Assembly: GCA_016787645.1 (NCBI GenBank)
Contig: JAEUUF010000026.1
Span: forward strand, 186,001-250,000
Length of the DNA: 64,000 nucleotides
DNA from: Cyclobacteriaceae bacterium
GTDB taxonomy: Bacteria; Bacteroidota; Bacteroidia; Cytophagales; Cyclobacteriaceae
Reading direction: 5' to 3'
Shown: piece after piece, positions 34,303-43,859 of the stretch
Layout of the letters: each line of letters starts with the position of its first letter
How positions within the stretch are numbered: position 1 is the stretch's first letter
Translations under genes and position numbers: made by a program
The notes under the pieces: model-generated
Seen by the model: only the letters and a program-made list of their open reading frames with translations
Databases searched by the model: none
What the model was told of the DNA's origin: nothing

Positions 34303-36189
34303 ATGAGAGACCTTCAGTCCAAATCCCTTAGCGAAGTAAATGCCAGTATCGACGCCACATCGCGGCGAGGCTGGCGCAAACTGGTGGCTTTTCTTGGTCC
34401 GGCCTACCTGGTGAGTGTGGGTTATATGGATCCCGGCAACTGGGCAACCGATATCGCCGGTGGCAGTCAGTTCGGATACACCCTGATCTGGGTACTGCTG
34501 ATGTCCAACATGATGGCACTCCTCTTGCAAAGTCTTAGCGCAAGACTGGGGGTTGTTCGTCAATTGGACCTGGCGCAGGCCTCCCGAAGGGCGTATAACC
34601 CTGGGGTTAATTTCATCCTGTGGCTGTTGGCAGAGATTGCGATTGCTGCCTGCGATCTTGCCGAAGTGCTCGGGATGGCCATTGGTCTGAAACTGTTGTT
34701 CGGCCTTCCCTTGATATGGGGCGTGTCAATCACCGTGCTTGATACCCTGTTACTGCTTGTGCTCCAGAACTACGGGATGCGAAAGATCGAAGCCTTCATC
34801 ATCACCCTCGTCGTCATCATTGGAATGTCATTTTTGGTTGAAATGATTTTCGCCAAACCCGCGATGGGAGAATTGGCACTCGGTTTTATCCCCACCCTGC
34901 CTAATGACCAGGCGTTGTACATCGCCATTGGCATCATTGGCGCTACGGTGATGCCGCACAATCTCTACTTGCATTCCTCCCTGGTACAAACCCGGCGAAT
35001 TGATACTTCCGAACGCGGGATATGGTCAGCGATCAAGTACAACCTCATCGATTCAGCAATCGCCCTCAACGCCGCCTTCTTCGTGAATGCCGCCATCCTC
35101 GTGCTCGCCGCTTCCACGTTCTACAAGGCAGGGCTCTTCGAAGTGAGCAACATTGAAGACGCTTACAAATTCCTGGAACCTCTTCTCGGAACCCAGTGGG
35201 CTCCCCTCCTGTTTGGGGTGGCGCTTGTAGCCGCGGGACAAAGCTCAACCATCACGGGTACGCTGGCAGGTCAAATTGTGATGGAGGGATATCTCAACCT
35301 CCGCATTGCCGCGTGGCTGCGCAGGCTTATTACGCGGCTGATTGCTATCATCCCTGCCTACATTGTCATCGTTGTTTACGGTGAAAGCCAGACGGGAGCC
35401 TTGCTCGTATTCAGCCAGGTAGTCCTTAGCCTTCAATTGGGTTTTGCGGTGATCCCACTCATTCACTTTACCAGCGACCGGCAAACGATGGGCGTATTTG
35501 CCAACAAGCTGTGGGTAAAAATTGTAGCGTGGACGATTGCAACCGTCATCATTGCCCTTAATGTAAAGTTGGTATACAACGAAGTCGCTGCCTGGATTTC
35601 AAATGCCGGCGATTCAGCATGGGTGGTGTGGATAACCGCAGTACCTTTGTGCCTCGCCGCCGGGATGTTATTGATCTACATTACGGTTCGGCCTGTGATC
35701 GAGAAGCGCATTACCGAGAAACAAACTCCCATGCCGCACGGAACTGCCGCCCCGCTCCCTGACCTGGCTAAGCCCGTCTACCAGAAGATCGCTGTTTGCA
35801 TTGACTTCTCACCGATCGACTCTGTGGCGATACAGAACGCTGTGGCCCAGGGTGGCCGGGAAGCCTCCTACCTCCTGATCCACGTGAACGAATCGGCCGG
35901 TGCAATGGTATACGGCAGCGACATTGAAGACCGCGAATCCAGTGAAGACAAAGCCTCGCTGGAAGAATACCTTCGGCAGTTGACCGAGCGCGGCTATAAG
36001 GCCGAGATCAAGGTGGGATTTGGCAACCCTCGTCGCCGAATCCCGGAGATGGTCAATGAATTTGACGCGGACTTGCTCGTGATGGGCGCGCATGGGCACC
36101 GGTTCTTCAAGGACCTCGTGTTTGGCACTACGTTGAACACCGTCCGGCACCGGGTGAAGGTGCCCATCCTCATTGTAAGAAACGGGTGA
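34303..36189 (+). CDS. mntH: Nramp divalent-metal transporter fused to a UspA domain
   Basis: The protein has 628 residues. Residues 1-475 form an Nramp transporter with the metal-binding motifs DPGN (in YMDPGNWATD, helix 1) and MPHN (in ATVMPHNLYLHS, helix 6), expected to import Mn(II) with protons. Residues 495-628 form a universal stress protein domain with the ATP-binding pattern GxxGx9G(S/T) intact (GAHGHRFFKDLVFGT). The fusion suggests ATP or nucleotide sensing by the transporter. It is cotranscribed with the DtxR-type repressor, 2 bases upstream, and mntH rests on that context. Confidence 0.87.
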   Translation: MRDLQSKSLSEVNASIDATSRRGWRKLVAFLGPAYLVSVGYMDPGNWATDIAGGSQFGYTLIWVLLMSNMMALLLQSLSARLGVVRQLDLAQASRRAYNPGVNFILWLLAEIAIAACDLAEVLGMAIGLKLLFGLPLIWGVSITVLDTLLLLVLQNYGMRKIEAFIITLVVIIGMSFLVEMIFAKPAMGELALGFIPTLPNDQALYIAIGIIGATVMPHNLYLHSSLVQTRRIDTSERGIWSAIKYNLIDSAIALNAAFFVNAAILVLAASTFYKAGLFEVSNIEDAYKFLEPLLGTQWAPLLFGVALVAAGQSSTITGTLAGQIVMEGYLNLRIAAWLRRLITRLIAIIPAYIVIVVYGESQTGALLVFSQVVLSLQLGFAVIPLIHFTSDRQTMGVFANKLWVKIVAWTIATVIIALNVKLVYNEVAAWISNAGDSAWVVWITAVPLCLAAGMLLIYITVRPVIEKRITEKQTPMPHGTAAPLPDLAKPVYQKIAVCIDFSPIDSVAIQNAVAQGGREASYLLIHVNESAGAMVYGSDIEDRESSEDKASLEEYLRQLTERGYKAEIKVGFGNPRRRIPEMVNEFDADLLVMGAHGHRFFKDLVFGTTLNTVRHRVKVPILIVRNG

Positions 36190-36244
36190 TCGATTACCCG
36201 GTGAAAGAATGTATTGCAAAATCTATACTGAAGTGTAAGGCACA

Positions 36245-37606
36245 GTGAATCATTCCGACACCATCGTTGCACTCGCCACCGTCCCGGGCACATCGGCCAT
36301 TGCGGTAATCCGCGTTTCCGGGGTCAAGGCCATTGAATTGACGGGGCAAGTCTTTCATGGCAAGGATCTCACGCAGCAACCATCACATACCATTCACCTC
36401 GGAACGATTCGTGACAGTGAACGCATCGTCGATGAGGTTCTTGTGTCCGTCTTCAAAGACGAGCACTCCTACACCAAAGAGAACTCCGTGGAAATATCCT
36501 GTCACGGTTCACCACTCGTGGTCAAAGAGGTTATTCAGTTGTTGCTCAAGCACGGCGCGCGGCTGGCTGAGCCCGGTGAGTTTACGATGCGGGCCTTTCT
36601 GAATGGCCGATTCGATCTGGCTCAGGCTGAGGCCGTTGCGGACCTGATCGGCGCTGAGACGGAGAATGCCCGGCAGGCGGCGATGAACCAGATGCGCGGA
36701 GGATTTTCGAAAGAAATCAACGCGCTGCGGGATGAACTGATTCACTTTGCCTCGCTGATCGAACTTGAACTCGATTTCGGTGAAGAAGATGTCGAGTTTG
36801 CCAAGCGGGATGATTTGAGAAAGCTGATCCTCAAGTTGCAGTCGCACCTCAACAGCCTGATACAATCCTTTGACCAGGGCAACGTGATCAAGAATGGGGT
36901 GCCTACGGTGATTGCCGGAAAACCCAACGTAGGCAAATCAACGTTGCTCAACGCCCTCCTCAACGAGGAGAAAGCCATTGTCTCCGAGATTCCCGGCACA
37001 ACGCGCGATGTGATCGAAGATGAGATCACCCTGGGCGGGATTCACTTCCGCTTTATCGACACCGCCGGGCTACGCGAAACGGCCGATACCATCGAAGCCA
37101 TTGGAGTAGGAAGAACGCGCGAGCAACTGAAGAAGGCTGCCCTCGTGTTATATATGGTAGACCTGACTACCGCCGACTATGAAGGCGTAATGAAGGAGGT
37201 CAAAGAACTTGACGCGCTGAATGTGCCGGTTATCCGGGTAGCCAACAAAATGGACAAGGGCAACCCCGAACTGGTTAGGTTGCTGATGAAGCAGGACTTC
37301 CAGTTCATCTCTGCCATGAACAAAACGAATCTCAAAGCGCTCGAAGACCGCATCGTGCACACTTTCGAAGTCGGACAGGTAAAAACCGGCGATGTGATCG
37401 TCACCAATGCCCGCCACTACCAAAGCTTGCGCGACACACACGACGCGCTGAATCGGGTACTGGAAGGTATGGACAAAGGAGTTACCGGAGACTTCCTGGC
37501 GATGGATGTGCGGAATGCGCTGCATCACCTTGGGTTGATTACGGGGCAGATTACTACAGAGGACCTTTTGGGGAATATTTTTGGGAAGTTTTGTATTGGG
37601 AAGTAA
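36245..37606 (+). CDS. mnmE: tRNA modification GTPase MnmE
   Basis: The 453-residue protein is a full-length MnmE, which with MnmG installs the 5-carboxymethylaminomethyl group on the wobble uridine of certain tRNAs. The N-terminal folate-binding domain has GTSAIAVIRVSG. The G domain, inserted in the helical domain, has GKPNVGKSTLLN (G1), DTAGLRET (G3), NKMD (G4) and ISAMN (G5). The C-terminus ends in the family signature FCIGK. The start is a GTG; the 55 bases before it hold nothing recognisable. Confidence 0.95.
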   Translation: MNHSDTIVALATVPGTSAIAVIRVSGVKAIELTGQVFHGKDLTQQPSHTIHLGTIRDSERIVDEVLVSVFKDEHSYTKENSVEISCHGSPLVVKEVIQLLLKHGARLAEPGEFTMRAFLNGRFDLAQAEAVADLIGAETENARQAAMNQMRGGFSKEINALRDELIHFASLIELELDFGEEDVEFAKRDDLRKLILKLQSHLNSLIQSFDQGNVIKNGVPTVIAGKPNVGKSTLLNALLNEEKAIVSEIPGTTRDVIEDEITLGGIHFRFIDTAGLRETADTIEAIGVGRTREQLKKAALVLYMVDLTTADYEGVMKEVKELDALNVPVIRVANKMDKGNPELVRLLMKQDFQFISAMNKTNLKALEDRIVHTFEVGQVKTGDVIVTNARHYQSLRDTHDALNRVLEGMDKGVTGDFLAMDVRNALHHLGLITGQITTEDLLGNIFGKFCIGK

Positions 37607-37677
37607 TCTGTTCTTACCTCCTTCCAACTTCTGGCAGAGAAGTCTTATCTTAAGAAGGTTCAACCAAACCAACTCCA

Positions 37678-37824
37678 ATGAAAGCGCTTATTTCAATCTT
37701 AATGGCCTTCGTTGTTATTTGGTCGGCCTCCTGTTCATCCAAAACCCACGCCAGCAGCGCGGACAAGAAGAAGGCGAACAAGTACAACAGCATCCAGTAC
37801 GGTAATCAGAAAAAGAAGCATTGA
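37678..37824 (+). CDS. Small lysine-rich lipoprotein, 48 residues
   Basis: A short reading frame starts with ATG and codes for a lipoprotein signal (MKALISILMAFVVIWSASC, lipobox SASC, Cys19). It is followed by a short hydrophilic tail with Lys clusters (DKKKANKYNSIQYGNQKKKH). It has an intact stop and lies between mnmE and the acetyltransferase gene in an otherwise empty 272-base gap. Small lipoproteins of this build are frequent in Bacteroidota. Function is unknown; conservation could not be tested. Confidence 0.6.
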   Translation: MKALISILMAFVVIWSASCSSKTHASSADKKKANKYNSIQYGNQKKKH

Positions 37825-37878
37825 ATAAACGCCTGGTCTATTGCATCTATCTGGAGACCTGCGTCCTACCTAATCACC

Positions 37879-38385
37879 ATGCTAATCCAAAACAGCACCC
37901 CCGCTGATCTCAATACCATGTTAGCCCTCTACGACTCTGCCATCGAGCACCAGAAGAAGGTATTTACCAAACACTGGCAGCCTTTCGACCGGCAAATGAT
38001 TGAACGCGAAATCCAGGAAAAGCGGCAGTGGAAAATGATAGTCGACGGACAGGTGGTCTGCATCTTTGCCATCACCTACAACGACCCGCTCATTTGGAAG
38101 GAAAAAGATAAAGACCCCGCCATCTATCTCCACCGGATTGTCACGCATCCTGACCACCGGGGAAAGTTTTTCGTCAAAGATATCATCGCGTGGGCCCTGG
38201 AATTCGCACGAAGGAACGGCAAGAAATTTATCCGGATGGATACGTTCGGCGACAACCAAAAGCTGATTGATTACTACGTGGCCTGCGGGTTTAACTTCCT
38301 GGGACTCACTACCCTCGGCGCGGCGGATAACCTCCCCAAGCACTATTCAACTGCCTCCCTTAGCCTGTTCGAAATCCCTTGCTAA
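37879..38385 (+). CDS. GNAT-family N-acetyltransferase
   Basis: The protein has 168 residues and a GNAT fold: strands through VVCIFAITYNDP, the acetyl-CoA loop around LHRIVTHPDHRGKFFVKDII (core R-x-x-G-K version), and a late strand with GFNFLGLTTL. The substrate is unknown. The next gene starts 12 bases downstream on the same strand and could be cotranscribed. Confidence 0.85.
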   Translation: MLIQNSTPADLNTMLALYDSAIEHQKKVFTKHWQPFDRQMIEREIQEKRQWKMIVDGQVVCIFAITYNDPLIWKEKDKDPAIYLHRIVTHPDHRGKFFVKDIIAWALEFARRNGKKFIRMDTFGDNQKLIDYYVACGFNFLGLTTLGAADNLPKHYSTASLSLFEIPC

Positions 38386-38397
38386 CTTTCCTCTGAC

Positions 38398-39195
38398 ATG
38401 CCGATAAACAAAGAAGCCCTCAGGCAATGGATCAATTCTCATTATGGCCATGGTTCGTGGAACGCTCCGATTTGGTTTGTCAGTCATGAAGATGGCGGCG
38501 GAGATACTCCAGAAGAAGTTGCGGAAAGACTGGACTACTTCCACCGCACTCACCCCGAAGCGACGGAGCCCACTTTATGTGATATCCGCGCGATGTACCA
38601 ACAGATCGCTTTTCGAATGACCGGGCCCCGGGCAGGAACCTATCAGAATCTCTTCGAATACCGTTTTGGGAGTCATGCCCAGCTGAGCAGCGTATGGAAG
38701 AATCTCATCGCCTTTGCGCATGCGTGCCGTAACAAACCGCTGCCTGACTCGCTCACCTACCAGAAGAAATCATTCGGTTCGACGAAGGAAGCCCTGATCA
38801 AACTCTATCCCCTGCCCAGTCCGCACAATCACGCGTGGTACTACAGCTGGCTCAACGTCAAAGGTTTTGATTTTTTAAAGAGCCGTGATCTTTATGAGGA
38901 ACACGTGTACTCCCGCCGTATGCAAGGTCTGCTCTCATCAATTGCCAGTCACCATCCGGAAGTGGTGCTTATGTACGGCATGAATAATATTAACAAGCTT
39001 AAGAAGTCGATCCAGGATTATTTTCAATGCCCTTCCTTCAAGATGATCAAGGCCGTAAAGGGTCAGATCCCGCAGCATCACTTGGGCCAGGCAGGCCGCA
39101 CAAAAATCCTGATCACGACACAGATCCCGGCACTACGGCATAACCGGGTTGAAACGGGTTTTGATTGGGAGGCGTTAGGAAAGAGTATTCAGTAA
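38398..39195 (+). CDS. Protein of unknown function, uracil-DNA-glycosylase-like pattern
   Basis: This 265-residue soluble protein has no signal peptide. After a short helix it has APIWFVSHEDGGG, reminiscent of the active-site loop at the start of UDG-superfamily proteins, and late in the protein KILITTQIP followed by ALRHNR, where UDG members have a His-containing loop after a strand. A Trp/Tyr-rich segment (HNHAWYYSWLNVKGFDFL) lies in the middle. I do not recognise it with certainty. It follows the GNAT gene closely and ends 2 bases from the convergent DUF1080 gene. Confidence 0.6.
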   Translation: MPINKEALRQWINSHYGHGSWNAPIWFVSHEDGGGDTPEEVAERLDYFHRTHPEATEPTLCDIRAMYQQIAFRMTGPRAGTYQNLFEYRFGSHAQLSSVWKNLIAFAHACRNKPLPDSLTYQKKSFGSTKEALIKLYPLPSPHNHAWYYSWLNVKGFDFLKSRDLYEEHVYSRRMQGLLSSIASHHPEVVLMYGMNNINKLKKSIQDYFQCPSFKMIKAVKGQIPQHHLGQAGRTKILITTQIPALRHNRVETGFDWEALGKSIQ

Positions 39196-39197
39196 AC

Positions 39198-40100
39198 TCA
39201 ATCCCGGCACGCTCCATCCGACTTCACAAACCAGGGCCGGTATTTCTTGCTCGCCTTGTCCATACACCCTACCAGGTTGAGCAGTTCCATGTTCCTGAAG
39301 TCAACCGGTTGACTTTCCGCCTGCAGTGCGATGTAGCCTTCTTTCAGCGGCGTGTTTTCCCGGTCAAGCCAATATTGGAAGTTATCGATGCGCGCATCCT
39401 TCCAGTCGTGATCGGGACTCACAAACCCACCGCCAATCAATGGCCGAGTGTAGGTCAGGACCGTATCTCCCTCGATGATGTGCCGCACCAGCGAATCACC
39501 ATATACTTCGATGACTGCGTTGACCCACCGGCCTACCGGGTAGGATTTTGAAGTGGAGTTGATGCAATGCTCTTTCCGCAGTGTGTCACCCATGTGCACC
39601 AAAGTCCCCGGTGTACAGATGTTTCCCGTGGTTCGCTCCTCCCCGGGCGGAGCCGCAAGAAGCTGCGCCTCCAGCGATACCGGAAAATCCTGGTTAAGCT
39701 CCACGGAGGCTGCCAACTGTGAATGAACCATAACTCCACTGTTCAACGCCCCCCACCCCGGCGCACCAGGAATCTGGTTGCCCATGAACCGGTATTGAAA
39801 CCGGACCTTGTAATAGGAAAGTGGTTTGTTATAATAGAGATGCCCGAACTTCCCGCGGAAGCTGTCGTATTCGTCATATTTCACCCGGACTATCCCACTG
39901 TCCACCCGGAAGGTGTTCTTATAGTTGTCGTTAAGCGGGTGGCCCGCGATCTTGATGTCCCAGCCAGCCAGGTCCTTTCCATTAAAAAGCGGTTGCCACT
40001 CTTCCGGGGCATCCTGGTTAGAAGGTGATTGACTGCAAGCGGCAACCACAAAGGCCACCAGCCAACCCATCCGGTTGAGCATACACGTGTTGTATTTCAT
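39198..40100 (-). CDS. DUF1080 (3-keto-disaccharide hydrolase-like) lipoprotein
   Basis: The protein has 300 residues and a lipobox signal (VVAACSQ). A concanavalin-like DUF1080 domain follows: EWQPLFNGKDLAGWDIKI at the start, YDSFRGKFGHLYYNKPLSYYKV, APGWGALNSGVMVHSQ and IALQAESQPVDFRNMELL at the end. The family hydrolyses 3-keto-disaccharides or glycosides in Bacteroidota and lies in the periplasm. The ATG at 40100 is used; ATGs at 40082 and 40151 are alternatives. Confidence 0.86.
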   Translation of the reverse strand: MKYNTCMLNRMGWLVAFVVAACSQSPSNQDAPEEWQPLFNGKDLAGWDIKIAGHPLNDNYKNTFRVDSGIVRVKYDEYDSFRGKFGHLYYNKPLSYYKVRFQYRFMGNQIPGAPGWGALNSGVMVHSQLAASVELNQDFPVSLEAQLLAAPPGEERTTGNICTPGTLVHMGDTLRKEHCINSTSKSYPVGRWVNAVIEVYGDSLVRHIIEGDTVLTYTRPLIGGGFVSPDHDWKDARIDNFQYWLDRENTPLKEGYIALQAESQPVDFRNMELLNLVGCMDKASKKYRPWFVKSDGACRD

Positions 40101-40218
40101 ATCAATCCAATATTTCAAGATAAGGGTTTTATGAGGGAATACCACCCCCACCTGAAACCAGGCCCTCGTATCTCGACCGGGCTGGAAATAGTTGTAACTT
40201 TATAGTCTCCGATTCGCC

Positions 40219-42642
40219 ATGTTCAAAAACAACTTTCTCGTCGCCTGGCGGATTCTGCTCCGCCAGAAGACCTACTCACTTATCAATATCCTGGGACTTA
40301 CCGTCGGCGTCACTGCTTCGCTCCTGATCTTGCTCTATGTCGCTGATGAACTGAGTTACGATCGTTTCCACCCGGATGCGGATCGAATCTACCGCGTAAC
40401 GTTCCATGGCCGTCTCCAAGGGCAGGATATAAATACGGCCGAAACCGGGATGCCCGTGGCTGAAGCACTGCAACGCGAAGGCACCGGGGTTGAGGCCGCC
40501 GTTCGCATCGACAAGTGGATGACCTGCCCCGTGCAGTTTGAAGACCGGGCTTTCACCGAACGGTACTTCTTGCTCGCTGATTCCAATTTCTTCTCGTTCT
40601 TCTCCTACAAACTCCTTGAAGGAAATCCACAGGAAGCCCTTAAGGGCCCCAAAAAGATAGTCATTACCAAAGATGCCGCCTTGAGATACTTCAACTACAA
40701 AGGCAATGGCGACCCATCACCGCTCGGAAAAACCATGGTGATCGGCAGTACAGGCGATGTCACTGCGGAAGTAACTGGCATCGTGGAGAATCCACCCGCC
40801 AACTCCCACCTGCGTTTCGATTTCCTGATGTCGCTCGAAAATTCGGGCTATATCAACGACCCTGTATGGGTGAATGGCCTGGTCTACACCTATTTCAAGC
40901 TGTATCCCGGAACCGATATTAAAGGAATAGAAGGGACCCTGGATAACTTTGTCAAGAAGTACTGCGCAGGAGACCTCCAACGTTTCCTGAACCTATCGCT
41001 AGAAGAATTCAAAAAACAAGGCGGCCACCTGGGATTTCGCACCCAGCGTTTAACAGACATTCACCTCTACTCGCAATTCAACGACGAACTGGAACCGAAC
41101 GGAAGCGCCGACTATGTGATCCTGTTTGCATCTATTGCCGGCTTCATCATCCTGCTCGCCTGCATCAATTTCATGAATCTGTCCACGGCCCGCTCGGCCA
41201 ACCGTGCTAAAGAAATCGGCGTGCGCAAAACGGTGGGTGCTCTCCGCCAGAGACTCATTGGGCAATTCCTCACCGAATCGTTTCTCTATGCTTTCCTGGC
41301 TTTCTTCCTGGCACTGGTCTTCGTCAATTTCCTCCGGGTGCCGTTCAACTTGCTTTCGGGGAAGGAACTGACCACCGACATGTTGTTCCACCCGGCCTTC
41401 CTCGCGGGCTTTGTGATCCTCATGATCCTCGTCGGACTGGTGGCGGGCAGCTATCCCGCTTTCTACCTTACCGCATTCCACCCCATCGAGGTGCTGAAGG
41501 GAAAAGCGCGCGCAGGCCGGGGGAATTCACTGGTGCGGAATGGGCTGGTCATTTTCCAATTCTTTATATCCATCGCCCTCATCATTTCGTCCATCATGGT
41601 CTACTGGCAGTTGTCTTTTCTCCAGGAACAAAATGTGGGGTTCCAGAAGGAGAATGTAGTCGGCCTGATGCACACCATGAACCTTGGACGGGCTGCCGAT
41701 CCATTAAAAAACGAAATCCTCAGCCACCCGGAATTTGTTTCTGCCAGCTACGCCAGCCGGCTCCCTCCCAATGTGGACATGACTTCCACGTTCCGCACCG
41801 AGCACAGCGAGGAAAGTCACCTCCTGGCCGTTTACATCATGGACCATGACCACCTAAAAACACTCGGGTTCGAAATGGCCAGCGGTCGTTTCTTCTCCCG
41901 CGACTTCCCCTCCGATTCTTCGGCGGTGATCGTGAATGAAACGGCCGCACGACAACTCGGCCTGGTAGAAGGCCAGGTCAACCGCCTCCGCTTTTCGGGT
42001 AACGATCAGTACAAGATGGAGGTCATCGGGGTCATCAAGGACTTCAATTTTGAATCCCTCAAAACCGCGATCCGGCCCATGGCCATCATGCTGGGAGGCT
42101 CGCAGAACTGGACCATCGCGGTAAGGCTGAGCCCGGGAAATCCAGGTGAGAAAATTAAACTACTGGAGCAGATATGGAAAAAGTACATGCCCAACAGCCC
42201 ATTCGAGTATGCTTTCATTGACGAGAACTTTGACTCGAAGTTCCGCGCCGAACAGCGGCTGGGCAATGTGATTCTTGTGTTCACCCTGCTGGCTATCTTC
42301 ATTGCCTGCCTCGGTTTGTTTGGCTTGTCCACGTTCACCGCCGAACAGCGTTCCAAAGAAATCAGCATCCGGAAAGTTATGGGAGCATCCGTCTCCCAAC
42401 TGGTGGTGTTGCTCTCGATAGATCTTACCCGGCTGATCCTCCTTGCATTTGCGATCGCCATTCCCGTAGCGTGGTATGGGATGAATCAATGGCTGAACAC
42501 CTTTGCCTACCGCATCGATTTCAATTTCCTGATTGCGGTGGGAGCTGGTGCGATTGCTATTGCCGTGGCGATGGCTACGATCAGTTACCAGGCCATCAAA
42601 GTGTCCATGAGTAACCCGGTCGATGCGTTGAAAGCGGAATAA
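40219..42642 (+). CDS. ABC transporter permease, MacB/FtsX family (stand-alone)
   Basis: This 807-residue protein has the same architecture as the permease at 8839: TM1, a periplasmic MacB_PCD domain, FtsX segments, and the motifs EIGVRKTVGA and EISIRKVMGA. It opens MFKNNFLVAWRILLRQKTYSLINILGLTVG, and it carries no signal for an adjacent ATPase. A broad efflux role is likely, with an ATPase elsewhere. It is divergent from the DUF1080 gene, with a TAACTTTA near-consensus -7 just ahead. Confidence 0.87.
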   Translation: MFKNNFLVAWRILLRQKTYSLINILGLTVGVTASLLILLYVADELSYDRFHPDADRIYRVTFHGRLQGQDINTAETGMPVAEALQREGTGVEAAVRIDKWMTCPVQFEDRAFTERYFLLADSNFFSFFSYKLLEGNPQEALKGPKKIVITKDAALRYFNYKGNGDPSPLGKTMVIGSTGDVTAEVTGIVENPPANSHLRFDFLMSLENSGYINDPVWVNGLVYTYFKLYPGTDIKGIEGTLDNFVKKYCAGDLQRFLNLSLEEFKKQGGHLGFRTQRLTDIHLYSQFNDELEPNGSADYVILFASIAGFIILLACINFMNLSTARSANRAKEIGVRKTVGALRQRLIGQFLTESFLYAFLAFFLALVFVNFLRVPFNLLSGKELTTDMLFHPAFLAGFVILMILVGLVAGSYPAFYLTAFHPIEVLKGKARAGRGNSLVRNGLVIFQFFISIALIISSIMVYWQLSFLQEQNVGFQKENVVGLMHTMNLGRAADPLKNEILSHPEFVSASYASRLPPNVDMTSTFRTEHSEESHLLAVYIMDHDHLKTLGFEMASGRFFSRDFPSDSSAVIVNETAARQLGLVEGQVNRLRFSGNDQYKMEVIGVIKDFNFESLKTAIRPMAIMLGGSQNWTIAVRLSPGNPGEKIKLLEQIWKKYMPNSPFEYAFIDENFDSKFRAEQRLGNVILVFTLLAIFIACLGLFGLSTFTAEQRSKEISIRKVMGASVSQLVVLLSIDLTRLILLAFAIAIPVAWYGMNQWLNTFAYRIDFNFLIAVGAGAIAIAVAMATISYQAIKVSMSNPVDALKAE

Positions 42643-42659
42643 GGAGAATTGATTTTAGC

Positions 42660-43859
42660 CTACTCGCTCGCCATCAGGAACAAGGGCAACATCTCGAAAT
42701 CCTGGTAGATCGGCCGAAAGCGCTCCGTATCATAGTGCTTGCTGACATTCACCAGCTTCTTTTTGCTCGTGACGATATCAATGGGCAAGTGATCATAGCG
42801 TCCATTTCGCAGCGCCACCAGGCGGCCATGTGTTCCCTTCATGATCAGGTCGAGTGCCATGGTACCATAAGCCATGGGCACGATAGAGTCAATCGCATCC
42901 GGATCACCGCATCGCACCAGGTAGCCCAGCTTTTGGTTGATGATATCGATTCCCCTGCCCTTGTTGTATTTGGGAGACAGTTCTTTGATCTTGGCCGAAA
43001 TCATATCGCCGATGCCGCCGAGCTTGGCATGTCCGTAGGCGTCCTTTTCCGCACTCTCAAACAACATCTCCCCGCCGGAGAACATGGCTCCTTCCGACGC
43101 GATGAGGATCGAATAGCGACTGGGGTTCTCTCTCCGGTCTTCCACCATTTTCTCCGTCAGTTGATGAATATCAAAAGGATGTTCAGGGATCACGCACCGG
43201 TTGGCCGCTCCGGCCATGGTGGGAAGGATAGCCGTAAATCCGGCATACCGTCCAAATACTTCGAGCACCATGATGCGTTCGTGCGAACCTGCGGAAGTGC
43301 GCAGGGCGTTGGTCATTGAAATGGTACGGGTGATGCATGTGCTGAAGCCAATGCAATAGTCGGTGCCCGGTACGTCATTGTCCATTGTTTTGGGAATGGC
43401 ATTGACATTGACCCCTTTCTTTGAAAGTTCCACGCCATAACTTAGCGTGTCATCACCGCCGATCACGATCAGGTGATCGATTCCAATCCACTCCAGGTTC
43501 TTTAACACCTCTTTGGTGAGGTCGTTGGTTTTTTCCGTATAGGTACCCTTAAGATGCTCCGGTACCCTGCTGAGCGAGACGTTGCTCGGCCGGGTGCGTG
43601 AGGAATGCAGAAACGTGCCCCCGGTCCGGGAAGCGCGATCCACGACTACCTTGGAAAGCTCAATGAAGTTGTCCTCGTTATTGGCGTTGGCATCGCGCAC
43701 TACATCGACGAGACCTGCCCAACCTCTTCGAATCCCGATGACCCGGAATCCTTCCCGAAGTGCGCGAACGGTAACCGCGCGGATGGCGGGGTTGAGGCCG
43801 GGCACATCGCCTCCACCCGTGAGAATTCCAATGGTTCCTTTGTACTGAACATTTGCCAT
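42660..43859 (-). CDS. Phosphofructokinase family enzyme with PPi-type signature residues
   Basis: This 399-residue enzyme phosphorylates fructose-6-phosphate. The residue pair that separates donors in the family is visible: GGDD (Asp137) in place of the ATP-type GGDG, and PKTMDND (Lys157) in place of PGTxDND. Asp and Lys at these two places are typical of pyrophosphate-dependent enzymes, although a few such proteins use ATP. FGRYAG, IPKTMDND and GHERI-like FSAGSHERIMV segments are intact. It stands alone, with a 389-base gap upstream (see 43860-44248). Confidence 0.85.
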   Translation of the reverse strand: MANVQYKGTIGILTGGGDVPGLNPAIRAVTVRALREGFRVIGIRRGWAGLVDVVRDANANNEDNFIELSKVVVDRASRTGGTFLHSSRTRPSNVSLSRVPEHLKGTYTEKTNDLTKEVLKNLEWIGIDHLIVIGGDDTLSYGVELSKKGVNVNAIPKTMDNDVPGTDYCIGFSTCITRTISMTNALRTSAGSHERIMVLEVFGRYAGFTAILPTMAGAANRCVIPEHPFDIHQLTEKMVEDRRENPSRYSILIASEGAMFSGGEMLFESAEKDAYGHAKLGGIGDMISAKIKELSPKYNKGRGIDIINQKLGYLVRCGDPDAIDSIVPMAYGTMALDLIMKGTHGRLVALRNGRYDHLPIDIVTSKKKLVNVSKHYDTERFRPIYQDFEMLPLFLMASE

